Source: Microbacterium sp. cf046 (lineage in GTDB: Bacteria; Actinomycetota; Actinomycetes; Actinomycetales; Microbacteriaceae). From it: 64,000 nucleotides of DNA. Under the pieces are notes generated by a model. The model did not search any database. It had not been told where the DNA came from and saw nothing but the letters and a program-made list of their open reading frames with translations. The position numbers and the translations under genes are program-made. Shown here one piece after another: positions 40,625-48,452 of the stretch. Location of the stretch: positions 682,001 through 746,000 of the forward strand of contig NZ_FOZJ01000001.1 of NCBI RefSeq assembly GCF_900114345.1, read 5' to 3'. Position 1 is the stretch's first letter; every line of letters starts with the position of its first letter.

Positions 40625-43183
40625 GTGGCCGCACTGCTGTATCGCCTGGGTTCGTTCGCTGCACGCCGGGCATGGCGGGTGATCGTCGCCTGGGTGATCA
40701 TCCTGGGAGTCTCGATCGGAGCGTTCCTCGCCTTCGGAGGCACGCTCAGCAACAGCTTCGACATCCCCGGCACGGCATCCGGTGCGGTCGTGGGCGAGCT
40801 CACGAAAGAGCTTCCCGACAGTGCCGGGATGAACGCATCGATCGTCTACCGGACCACCGACGGCACGCCCTTCACGGACGAGCAGAAGCAGGCCATCTCG
40901 GCGGTCGCCGCGGGCGCGGAGGATCTCGACGCCATCGCATCGGTGCTCGATCCGTTCGACGCGCAGCAGAAGCAGGACGACGGCGCCCAGCAGCTCGCCG
41001 ACGCGCAGGCGCAGATCGACGACGGGCGGGCCCAGCTCGACGCAGGGCAGGCGCAGCTCGACGCCGGCAAGGCGCAGCTCGACGCCGCGCAGGCCCAGCT
41101 GACAGTGGCGACGGCACAGGCTGAAGGTGCCGGTGCTCCGCCGGAGCAGCTCGCGGCGCTCGGCCGGCAGCAGGCGCAGCTGGACGCTCAGGCGGCGGCG
41201 ATCGCCGGGCAGCAGGCGACTCTGGACGCGTCGCATGGCGAGCTCGAGGATCAGGCGGAGCAGGTCGAGCTCGGGTCTACCCTCGTCGAGCTCTCCGACG
41301 GCATCGGCGTTGTCTCGGACGACGGGTCGACCGCGATCGTCAACGTCACGTTCGCCGCGACCCGGCTGGAGCTGCCCGAGGGCGCCAAAGCGGAGACGAT
41401 CGAGCACTTCGAGTCGCAGCCGATTTACGGCGTCGAGGTCTTCTTCGGATCCGAGCTCGCCCAGGGCGTCCCGGAGCTCTTCGGCATCGGCGAGGCCATC
41501 GGGCTGATCTTCGCCGGCATCGTGCTGATCGTGACGCTGGGATCGCTCCTCGCCGCGGCTCTGCCCATCGTCACCGCGCTGGTGGGAATCGCCGTCGGCG
41601 TCACCGCCTCACTGTCGTTCTCGGGAATCGTCGACATGGCCTCGATCACCCCTGTGCTCGGCGTGATGCTCGGGCTTGCGGTCGGTATCGACTACTCCCT
41701 GTTCATCGTCTATCGCCACCGGAAGCAGATTCTGCGGGGTGTGCCGGTCCAGGAGTCGATCGGTCTCGCGACCGGAACGTCGGGGACCGCGGTGGTGTTC
41801 GCCGGATCGACGGTGATCGTGGCGCTGCTCGCGCTGAACGTGACGGGCATCCCGTTCCTCGGACTGATGGGCACCGTGGGTGCGGTCTGCATCGCCGTCG
41901 CGGTGCTCGTCGCGATCACGCTCGCGCCCGCGATCCTCGGCCTGCTCGGCACACACCTGCTCTCTCGCCGCAAACGCGCCACGATTGCGGCCGACGTCGT
42001 CCCCGCGAAGGCCCCGAAGCAGATCAGGCCGATGTCGAACCTGCGCGCTGTCCTGACTGTGCTCGGCACCGTCGTGCTGCTGCTGGTCATCGCCATTCCG
42101 TCGCTGTCGATGCGGCTCGGCCTGCCGGACGGGAGCAGCGAGCCGGCCGGCTCGACCAGCTATCAGGCGTTCCAGATCATCGAGGAGGAGTTCGGTGCGG
42201 GCGCCAACGGTCCGCTGCTGGTGACGGCGACGGCATCCGACCCGATCGATGACGACGACCTCCTCGCGGCGCAGGTCGAGGTCGCCCAGCAGCTCGCCGA
42301 CCTGGATGACGTCGCCGCGGTCGCGCCGATCGCCACGTCGGATGACAACACGCTGCTCGCCTTCCAGGTGGTCCCGCAGGAGGGGCCGAACTCGGAGTCG
42401 ACCGAGCAGCTGGTGCAGGATATCCGCGCCCTCGCGCCGGTCGACGGCGATCTGACGATCGGCGTGGCAGGCCAGGCCGCGAGCAACATCGACATCTCGC
42501 AGGCGCTCAGCGATGCGCTGCCGGTCTACCTGCTGGTGGTCGTCGGCCTGTCATTCCTCATCATGATCCTGGTGTTCCGCTCACTCCTGGTGCCGGTCAT
42601 CGCCACGGGCGGGTTCGTGCTCTCGCTGTTCGCGACCTACGGGCTGATCGTCGGGGTGTTCCAGTACGGATGGGGAGCATCGCTGATCGGCCTGAGCAGC
42701 ACGGGACCGATCCTGAGCTTCCTGCCGGTGATCCTGGTGGGCATCCTCTTCGGCCTCGCGATGGACTACCAGCTCTTCCTCGCGTCGGGCATGCGGGAGG
42801 CGTTCGTGCACGGATCTCCCGCGAAGCTCGCCGTCGCGCAGGGGTTCCGGGCGGGCCGTTCGGTGGTGACGGCAGCCGCGCTCATCATGGTCTCGGTGTT
42901 CGGCGGGTTCATCTTCTCGCAGTCGACGATGATCCGGTCGATCGGATTCGGCCTGGCATTCGGCGTCCTGCTGGATGCGTTCGTGGTGCGGATGCTGCTC
43001 ATGCCGGCGCTGATGCACCTGCTGGGCCGCTCGGCGTGGTGGCTGCCGCGGTGGCTCGACCGTGTCATGCCGAACGTCGATCTGGAGGGCGCGTCGCTCG
43101 AGCGCGACCATCCCGGGATGCAGGTCGGCGGAGTTGCGCACGCGACGGAGCAGCGTGAATCCCTCCGACTCGTTCCGGAATGA
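40625..43183 (+). CDS. MMPL/RND-family exporter
   Basis: A protein of 852 residues from GTG 40625, with AAGGAG 9 bases upstream. It has twelve membrane helices in the MMPL/RND layout: one N-terminal helix, five after the first outer loop, and six after the second. The first outer loop (about 118-220) has a long Ala/Gln-rich coiled segment with repeated AQLDAG units, unlike compact mycobacterial MMPLs but common in actinobacterial SSD/YdfJ-type exporters. Proton-relay residues are in LGLAVGIDYSLFIVYRHR and ILFGLAMDYQLFL. Members export lipids or drugs. It is divergent from a TetR gene, so efflux of an inducing compound is likely. Confidence 0.88.
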   Translation: MAALLYRLGSFAARRAWRVIVAWVIILGVSIGAFLAFGGTLSNSFDIPGTASGAVVGELTKELPDSAGMNASIVYRTTDGTPFTDEQKQAISAVAAGAEDLDAIASVLDPFDAQQKQDDGAQQLADAQAQIDDGRAQLDAGQAQLDAGKAQLDAAQAQLTVATAQAEGAGAPPEQLAALGRQQAQLDAQAAAIAGQQATLDASHGELEDQAEQVELGSTLVELSDGIGVVSDDGSTAIVNVTFAATRLELPEGAKAETIEHFESQPIYGVEVFFGSELAQGVPELFGIGEAIGLIFAGIVLIVTLGSLLAAALPIVTALVGIAVGVTASLSFSGIVDMASITPVLGVMLGLAVGIDYSLFIVYRHRKQILRGVPVQESIGLATGTSGTAVVFAGSTVIVALLALNVTGIPFLGLMGTVGAVCIAVAVLVAITLAPAILGLLGTHLLSRRKRATIAADVVPAKAPKQIRPMSNLRAVLTVLGTVVLLLVIAIPSLSMRLGLPDGSSEPAGSTSYQAFQIIEEEFGAGANGPLLVTATASDPIDDDDLLAAQVEVAQQLADLDDVAAVAPIATSDDNTLLAFQVVPQEGPNSESTEQLVQDIRALAPVDGDLTIGVAGQAASNIDISQALSDALPVYLLVVVGLSFLIMILVFRSLLVPVIATGGFVLSLFATYGLIVGVFQYGWGASLIGLSSTGPILSFLPVILVGILFGLAMDYQLFLASGMREAFVHGSPAKLAVAQGFRAGRSVVTAAALIMVSVFGGFIFSQSTMIRSIGFGLAFGVLLDAFVVRMLLMPALMHLLGRSAWWLPRWLDRVMPNVDLEGASLERDHPGMQVGGVAHATEQRESLRLVPE

Positions 43184-43198
43184 CCCCGACGGCGTCTG

Positions 43199-43228
43199 CG
43201 TCGGCCACACTGTGACTGACGGCCGACG
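43199..43228 (+). terminator. Stem-loop between MMPL and ABC genes
   Basis: CGTCGGCC and GGCCGACG form a perfect 8-bp stem around 14 bases, 15 bases after the MMPL stop codon. Confidence 0.5.
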
Positions 43229-43274
43229 GCGGAGCCCGATCGGCCGGTGACTTCGGAACGGGGGAGGCCACGGG

Positions 43275-44027
43275 GTGCATGCGCTCGAGCTGCGCGGTCT
43301 CACGAAGCGCTTCGGCGGCGCTGTCGCCGTCGACGATCTGACCCTCGCGGTGCCGCACGGCTCGTTCTACGGGCTCGTCGGGCCGAACGGTGCAGGCAAG
43401 ACCACGACCCTGTCGATGGCCACCGGGCTGCTCCGCCCGGATGCCGGCGTCGCCCTCGTGCACGGCATCGACGTGTGGAGGCAGCCGCTCGAGGCGAAGC
43501 GGCTGATCGGCAACCTCGCGGATGAGGTCGACCTGTACGACCGGCTCACCGGCGAGCAGCTCATCACGTTCTCGGGGCAGCTGTTCGGGCTGGATCGCGC
43601 GACTCTGCGCGAACGCGTCGCGGACCTGCTGCGCCTGCTCGATCTCGAAGGAGCAGCCGGCAGGCTCGTCGCGGACTACTCGGCCGGAATGACCAAGAAG
43701 ATCGCGCTCGCCGCCGCGCTCGTGCACTCGCCTCGCCTGCTCGTGCTCGACGAGCCGTTCGAGTCGGTCGATCCGGTGTCGGCGGCCAACATCCGCGACA
43801 TCCTCGACGGGTTCGCCAAAGCCGGCGGCACGGTCGTCGTCTCCAGCCATTCGATGGACCTGGTGGAGCGGATGTGCGACCACGTCGCGATCGTCGCCGC
43901 GGGGCGGGTGCTGGTCGCCGGGACGATGGCCGAGGTGCGCGGGTCGGGCGATCTGGAGACGCGGTTCCTCGATCTGATCGGCGGCCGTCGTCAGGGGGAA
44001 GGGCCCGCGTGGTTGTTGTCCTCCTGA
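43275..44027 (+). CDS. ABC transporter ATP-binding protein, ABC-2 exporter type
   Basis: A protein of 250 residues from GTG 43275 (GGGGGAGG upstream). It has Walker A GPNGAGKTTT (about 36-45), the Q/E-loop segment IGNLADEVDLYDRLTGEQ, the signature YSAGMTKKIALAAAL (SAGM in place of SGGQ, usual in this exporter group), Walker B LLVLDEPFESVD, and the switch His in VVVSSHSMDLVE. It overlaps the permease gene by 19 bases. The pair would form an exporter; the cargo is unknown. Confidence 0.88.
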   Translation: MHALELRGLTKRFGGAVAVDDLTLAVPHGSFYGLVGPNGAGKTTTLSMATGLLRPDAGVALVHGIDVWRQPLEAKRLIGNLADEVDLYDRLTGEQLITFSGQLFGLDRATLRERVADLLRLLDLEGAAGRLVADYSAGMTKKIALAAALVHSPRLLVLDEPFESVDPVSAANIRDILDGFAKAGGTVVVSSHSMDLVERMCDHVAIVAAGRVLVAGTMAEVRGSGDLETRFLDLIGGRRQGEGPAWLLSS

Positions 44028-45592
44028 GGCTGCGCTTCCGGGTGCTGGCGAACACGCTGGGTCGCAACACGTTCCAGTTGGTCGCCGTGATCCTGGGCGG
44101 GGTCTTCTCGGTCTTCTTGGTCGCAGCCGGACTGGGTGTGATGCTGCTCGCGTCCACGACTCCGGCCCCGGCGACGCAGGCGATCGTCGTGGTCGGCGGC
44201 AGTGCGCTCGTGCTCGCGTGGCTGATCGTGCCGCTGCTGTTCGACGGCGTCGATCGGACGCTCGACCCGCTCAAGCTCGCGAGGTTCCCGGTGCGGACGC
44301 GGACCCTCATGACGGCCGTGTTCCTGGTCGGCATCCTGTGGTTCCCCGGCATCGCGACCTTCGCCGTCTCGATGGGGACCGCGCTGGCATGGCGCCTCTT
44401 CCCCGCCGCGGCAGCGGTCGCGATCATCACGGGACTGCTGGGCGCGGCGACGTGCATCATCGCCGCCCAGCTGATGACGGAGGTGGCGGGCACGCTCTTG
44501 CGCGGCAGGGGAGCCGTGCGAGTGGCGATCGTGGTCGTCGCCCTCCTGCTCGTGATCACGCCGCTCGCGGTGGCGGTGGTCGGTCGCACCGCGGCGGGTG
44601 GTGCCGAGACTCTCGCGAGTCTCACCTCCGCCGTCGGGGTGCTCGGCTGGACGCCGCTCGGCGCGGTCTGGTCGGTGCCCGGCCGCGTCGCGGCGGGCGA
44701 CGTGAGCGGCGCTGCGGGCGCGGCAGCCATCGCCCTCGGCACTCTCGCCGTCCTGGTGGTCACGTGGCGGGCGGTGCTCGCAACAGCCCTGCGGGTGCGC
44801 GGCGAGCGGCCGGCGCGGACGGTCGCAGGCGGCCGTCTCGGTCTTCTCGCGTGGGCACCGTCGACGCCGGCCGGGGCGATCGCGGCCCGCTCGCTGATCT
44901 ACTGGTTCCGCGACTCCCGGCAGGCCAGGCAGCTGATCCTGCTGCCGGTCCTGCCCGCGCTGATGCTCCTGTGGTGGAGTCTGTTCCACTTCGAGTGGAT
45001 GGCCATCGCGATCGGCCCGGTCGTCGCAGCCCTGCTTCCCCTGTCCGCCTTCGCCACACTGTCGTACGACGGCACCGCCTTCGGCGCGGAGCTCGCCGCG
45101 GGCGTCCGTGGCGTGCACGACCGGCTCGGCCGCGCCGTCGCCCTGGTGGTCATCGCGGGTCCCGCCACGATCGTGGTGCAGGTCGTCGTCGCCGCGATCA
45201 TCGGGCGGATGCCGGACCTGCCTGCGCTGCTGGGCCTGTCCCTCGGCATCCTGCTGATCTCGGTCGGTGTGGTGAGCGTGTCGTCGGCGCGGGTCGTCGT
45301 GCCCGTGGAGCGGTCGGGTCGCAACGCGTTCTCCGCGCAGGCGGGAGCGGCGACCGCGTCGATCTTCGCCTCGTACGCCGTCGCCGCGGTCACGATCGTG
45401 CTGGCCCTGCCGGTGATCGCACTGATGACGGCCGCGCTGGTGACCGGAGCGCCGCTGCTCGCGTGGATGGCGCTCGCCGCCGGACTGATCACCGGCGTCG
45501 GCGTCGCTCTCGGCGGCATCGTGCTGGGTGGCCGGCTGCTCGATGCCGAGGGGCCCGCCATGCTCGCCCGGCTTCGGGTGATCCGCGTATAG
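44009..45592 (+). CDS. ABC-2-type permease
   Basis: A protein of 527 residues from GTG 44009, with AGGGGGAAGG upstream inside the ATPase gene. It has about twelve hydrophobic segments; the central part (residues about 260-300) is a cytoplasmic loop with the basic stretch RVRGERPARTVAGGR. It has no periplasmic domain of MacB type. It is the membrane partner of the ATPase at 43275, overlapping it. The substrate is not readable. The 220-base region after it (45593-45812) has no gene; it has a somewhat AT-richer stretch near 45676-45725 and no clear promoter. Confidence 0.82.
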   Translation: MVVVLLRLRFRVLANTLGRNTFQLVAVILGGVFSVFLVAAGLGVMLLASTTPAPATQAIVVVGGSALVLAWLIVPLLFDGVDRTLDPLKLARFPVRTRTLMTAVFLVGILWFPGIATFAVSMGTALAWRLFPAAAAVAIITGLLGAATCIIAAQLMTEVAGTLLRGRGAVRVAIVVVALLLVITPLAVAVVGRTAAGGAETLASLTSAVGVLGWTPLGAVWSVPGRVAAGDVSGAAGAAAIALGTLAVLVVTWRAVLATALRVRGERPARTVAGGRLGLLAWAPSTPAGAIAARSLIYWFRDSRQARQLILLPVLPALMLLWWSLFHFEWMAIAIGPVVAALLPLSAFATLSYDGTAFGAELAAGVRGVHDRLGRAVALVVIAGPATIVVQVVVAAIIGRMPDLPALLGLSLGILLISVGVVSVSSARVVVPVERSGRNAFSAQAGAATASIFASYAVAAVTIVLALPVIALMTAALVTGAPLLAWMALAAGLITGVGVALGGIVLGGRLLDAEGPAMLARLRVIRV

Positions 45593-45812
45593 GCCGACGA
45601 CGCACCACGTTGATGCCGACCGGCCGCTGGGCAGCCTGCATCGTCATCATCTCCGCGACCTCGACCAGACAGAACATAGCTACGACATGGATAAGACCAT
45701 CGCCTACTCTTCATGGCACATAAAGACGACAGGTCTCCGCACCCCCGCACCGACCCCTTGCACCCCTCGTGCCCGTCTCCATCCAGAGATATCCTTTGCC
45801 TGGAGGTGGTCC

Positions 45813-46001
45813 ATGATGCACGCCACTGCAGGAGATCGCGTCCGGATTCACGGGCGAACCGTCGGCGCCGCCGAGCGGCTGGGTGAGGTCATCGAAGTGC
45901 GCGGCACCGAGGAGAATCCGCTGCTGGTCGTCCGCTATGACGACGGTCACGAGGTCATCCTCTCGCCGGGCGGTGACTGCGAGGTCATCCACCCGGCCTG
46001 A
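45813..46001 (+). CDS. DUF1918 small protein
   Basis: A protein of 62 residues from ATG 45813 (TGGAGG upstream); ATG 45816 is an equal alternative. It matches the small DUF1918 family in DRVRIHGRTVGAAERLGEVIEVRGTEENPLLVVRYDDGHEVILSPGGDCEVI, an SH3-like barrel. Family function is unknown and its members are widespread in actinobacteria. It converges with the DUF7882-type gene, with two bases between them. Confidence 0.85.
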   Translation: MMHATAGDRVRIHGRTVGAAERLGEVIEVRGTEENPLLVVRYDDGHEVILSPGGDCEVIHPA

Positions 46002-46003
46002 CC

Positions 46004-46342
46004 TCACGCGGCGAGTTCGACCCGCGCGTCCGAGAGCGCGCGCTCTTCCAGCATGTCGAGGTCCACGAACAGGCCGTTCGAGGTGTTGGATGCCGCAGCC
46101 AGGGTCTTCAGCAGGTCGGCGTCGATCTGCTCGGACTCCGACTGGAAGACGAACCGAAGCGGAATCGCGGGCTGCATCCAGATCGTCGAGCGACCGCCCG
46201 GAGCGTCATCCGGATGGCGCCAGGAGAGCGTGAAGCTCTCGCTCCGGCGCAGCTTGGTTGCGACGACGATCTTGAGGTGTGCGAGGAGTCGATCGGGTAT
46301 CTCAATCGGCTCCGGTGAGTTCCCGTAGAACAGGTGGCCCAT
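46004..46342 (-). CDS. DUF7882-type small protein, copy B
   Basis: A protein of 112 residues from ATG 46342, the shorter paralog of the gene at 17981. The shared parts are the FYGN start, the KLRRSESFTLSWRHP core, STIWM and LRFVF. The C-terminal half is different and lacks the long tail of copy A. It is divergent from a MarR-type regulator across a 99-base or longer AT-rich region with an inverted repeat, so the pair may be co-regulated. Function unknown. Confidence 0.72.
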   Translation of the reverse strand: MGHLFYGNSPEPIEIPDRLLAHLKIVVATKLRRSESFTLSWRHPDDAPGGRSTIWMQPAIPLRFVFQSESEQIDADLLKTLAAASNTSNGLFVDLDMLEERALSDARVELAA

Positions 46343-46432
46343 CGGTAATGTCCTCTCTCGTGACGTGTGCGCCGACCCCAATCGACTGGATTCACCCTAG
46401 CATTTAGTTCGCAAAATTAGATAAAATCCCTA

Positions 46433-46445
46433 ACATTAAGAATGT
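46433..46445. promoter_or_regulatory. Candidate MarR operator
   Basis: ACATT-AAG-AATGT is a perfect 5-bp inverted repeat in the AT-rich stretch 46403-46450 between the DUF7882-type gene and the MarR gene. The same stretch holds TTAGATAAAAT, a possible -10 region. Confidence 0.45.
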
Positions 46446-46501
46446 CTAATGAATCTGCTACCGTTGCCCTGGACACACGCGCCGGACGGAAGGATGGGAT
46501 C

Positions 46502-46945
46502 GTGGACTTCGCCTCGACTCTCCCCTCCCCGCTCGTCGCGGCGTTGCACCGCTACGTGGAGGCGCGGACTGCGGCGCTGGTCGCCGCCCGGCATGCCCTC
46601 GGAGTCAACGAGCTGGATGCTCGGGCGCTGCTGTACATCGCAGGTCACGACGGCACGCGACCGGGCAACCTGCGCGACTATCTCGGCATCACCTCTGCCG
46701 GCGTGACGACCTTGATCGACCGCCTGGTCGAGCGGCGCGCTGTTCGCCGCGACGTCGATTCCGACGACCGCCGCATCAGCCGGCTCACGGCCACTGTCGA
46801 TCTGGGATCGGAGCCGTGGTCGGTGCTGACGCGGTTCGACGATGCATTCACAACGGCGATCGCGGATGCCGATCTCGACGATTCGGTGAGACTCGCTGAT
46901 GCGCTGGACAGCCTCACGGCATCGGCATCCCGCGCCGTGACGTAG
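46502..46945 (+). CDS. MarR-family transcriptional regulator
   Basis: A protein of 147 residues from GTG 46502, chosen because GGAAGGATGGG lies at good spacing before it. The ATG at 46442 would give 167 residues but lies inside the inverted repeat and has no ribosome site. The winged helix-turn-helix is visible in VNELDARALLYIAGHDGTRPGNLRDYLGITSAGVTTLIDRLVERRAVRRDVDSDDRR. MarR proteins respond to phenolic compounds or oxidants. It is divergent from the DUF7882-type gene. It converges with the gene at 46964. Confidence 0.82.
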   Translation: MDFASTLPSPLVAALHRYVEARTAALVAARHALGVNELDARALLYIAGHDGTRPGNLRDYLGITSAGVTTLIDRLVERRAVRRDVDSDDRRISRLTATVDLGSEPWSVLTRFDDAFTTAIADADLDDSVRLADALDSLTASASRAVT

Positions 46946-46963
46946 CGCGGCGGTCTTCCCGCG

Positions 46964-47311
46964 TCAGGCCGTCGCGGGCTGCTGGCGCATGAACGCCCGC
47001 GACTTCGACTGCAGGAACGCCCCGAGCGCGGAGACCACCGTCAGCTCGTACGCGAGGGCGAGCACCGTCGCGGGGTTCATCGTCGCGGGGGTGTCGCGCG
47101 CCTCCATGGTCACGAGCCATTCGAGGGCCGCCATGTCCGGCTGCAGGTACGCGAGAGTCGGAGCATGTGTGAGCTGGAAGACCACGAGACCGGTGTCCGC
47201 GCCGTCGTCGCCGTCCTGGGGGATGACCCTCGCCGACCCGGCGATCGGATAGCCCAGCTGCTCGAACTCGTCGAGCCAGGACTGGAGCGTGCTCATGCTT
47301 CGAAACGGCAT
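46964..47311 (-). CDS. Conserved hypothetical protein
   Basis: A protein of 115 residues from ATG 47311; GTG 47314 and ATG 47296 are alternatives. It contains LQSWLDEFEQLGYPIAGSARVIPQ, then GLVVFQLTHAPTLAYLQPDMAALEWLVTMEA and a helical end with KSRAFMRQQ. It is soluble, with no membrane segment. The reading is clean and codon use is normal, but I recognise no family. The 199-base gap to the lipid-kinase gene holds a hairpin (47334-47351) and a small direct repeat. Confidence 0.6.
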   Translation of the reverse strand: MPFRSMSTLQSWLDEFEQLGYPIAGSARVIPQDGDDGADTGLVVFQLTHAPTLAYLQPDMAALEWLVTMEARDTPATMNPATVLALAYELTVVSALGAFLQSKSRAFMRQQPATA

Positions 47312-47333
47312 CACAAATCCCCACTCATGATCA

Positions 47334-47351
47334 CGACGGGTTCTCCCGTCG
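47334..47351. other. Hairpin in divergent gap
   Basis: CGACGGG-TTCT-CCCGTCG forms a perfect 7-bp stem with a 4-base loop. It lies upstream of both divergent genes (the hypothetical gene at 47311 and the kinase gene at 47511), so it is not a terminator; it could be an operator or leader structure. Confidence 0.4.
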
Positions 47352-47451
47352 ACATAGCAATTATGGGGGTTTCACGGCATCACCGGCCCTTCGAGGACCG
47401 AACCGATTCGCACGCGGTGTCAAGCCCGCGCGTTCGGAGCCCCTGGGCCAT

Positions 47452-47497
47452 ATCGTCGGTACCAACCCGAGAGATGATCGTCGGTGTCAGCCGAGAG
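47452..47497 (+). repeat. Imperfect 25-base tandem repeat before the kinase gene
   Basis: ATCGTCGGTACCAACCCGAG (47452 onward) is followed 25 bases later by ATCGTCGGTGTCAGCCGAGA (47477 onward), sharing 9 bases exactly and the CGAGAG end. The second copy ends 13 bases before the ATG at 47511. Confidence 0.4.
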
Positions 47498-47510
47498 AAA
47501 TGAGCCGTCG

Positions 47511-48452
47511 ATGACCATACAGATAGCCGTGATCTGGAATCCGTCCAAGACCGACAAAGAGGCACTCGAAGCCGGGCTCGCCGACGCGATCGGCGACGGC
47601 ACGGCCCCCGAGGTGCGCTGGTGGGAGACGACCGAGGAGGATCCCGGCCAGGGCGTCGCGAAGGATGCGCTCGCGGCGGGGGCGGACCTGATCCTGGTCG
47701 CGGGTGGCGACGGCACGGTCCGGGCTGTCGCGGAGCATCTGGCCGATGTGTCGTCCGACGCGCAGCTCGGCATCATTCCCCTCGGCACAGGCAACCTTCT
47801 CGCGCGCAACCTCGAGGTGCCGATCAACGACATGCCCGCCGCGTTCGTCCGTGCGCTGGACGGCGATACCCGGCCCGTCGACGTCGGCTGGGTCGACGTC
47901 GAACTCGACGGGGCCACCGAGCGCCACGCGTTCCTGGTGATGATCGGGTTCGGCATCGATGCGCACATGATCGAGGAGACGGACGAAGACCTGAAGGACA
48001 AGGCCGGATGGCTTGCGTACGTCGAATCGCTCGGCCGCGCGCTCGCCGCCAGCGAGGTCGTCCCGTTCCACATCACGAAGGATGACGAGCCTGCCCATGA
48101 CGAGGAGGGTCACACCCTGCTGATCGCGAACTGCGGAAGTCTGCAGGGTGGTCTCACGCTGCTTCCGGATGCGGTGCCGGACGACGGCGAGCTGGACTAC
48201 CTCGTGCTCAGCGCAGAGGGCGTCGGCGCGTGGCTCGGGACCCTGAAGACAATGATGTGGGACAACGGCCTCAAGCGACTGGTCACCAAGAGCGACGACC
48301 TCACGAACACGGACGACGTGAATCACGGTCGCGCGAAGTCGCTCGAGGTGACGCTTCCCGAGGCGCGCGCGTTCGAGATCGACGGCGAGGAGATCGGCGA
48401 GACGAAGGCGTTCTCGGTGACGATTCAGCCGTCCGCCATCCGGGTGCGCTGA
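47511..48452 (+). CDS. Diacylglycerol/lipid kinase family protein
   Basis: A protein of 313 residues from ATG 47511. It shows the N-terminal AVIWNPSKTDKE opening, the nucleotide-binding GGDGT at 65-69 (in LILVAGGDGTVRAVAEHL), and IIPLGTGNLLARNLEVP, all typical of DagK/YegS-type enzymes. It would phosphorylate diacylglycerol or a related lipid with ATP at the membrane face. It converges with helR and overlaps it by 28 bases. Confidence 0.9.
   Translation: MTIQIAVIWNPSKTDKEALEAGLADAIGDGTAPEVRWWETTEEDPGQGVAKDALAAGADLILVAGGDGTVRAVAEHLADVSSDAQLGIIPLGTGNLLARNLEVPINDMPAAFVRALDGDTRPVDVGWVDVELDGATERHAFLVMIGFGIDAHMIEETDEDLKDKAGWLAYVESLGRALAASEVVPFHITKDDEPAHDEEGHTLLIANCGSLQGGLTLLPDAVPDDGELDYLVLSAEGVGAWLGTLKTMMWDNGLKRLVTKSDDLTNTDDVNHGRAKSLEVTLPEARAFEIDGEEIGETKAFSVTIQPSAIRVR

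Noticed and set aside
40973..41280. DNA tandem repeat in the MMPL gene
   Set aside because: The repeats are at protein level (AQLDAG heptads) and their DNA has diverged; there is no sign of repeat-number instability.
45593..45812. Small RNA or gene in the 220-base gap before the DUF1918 gene
   Set aside because: The only frames are short and lack ribosome sites; an AT-richer patch near 45676-45725 is not enough for a call.
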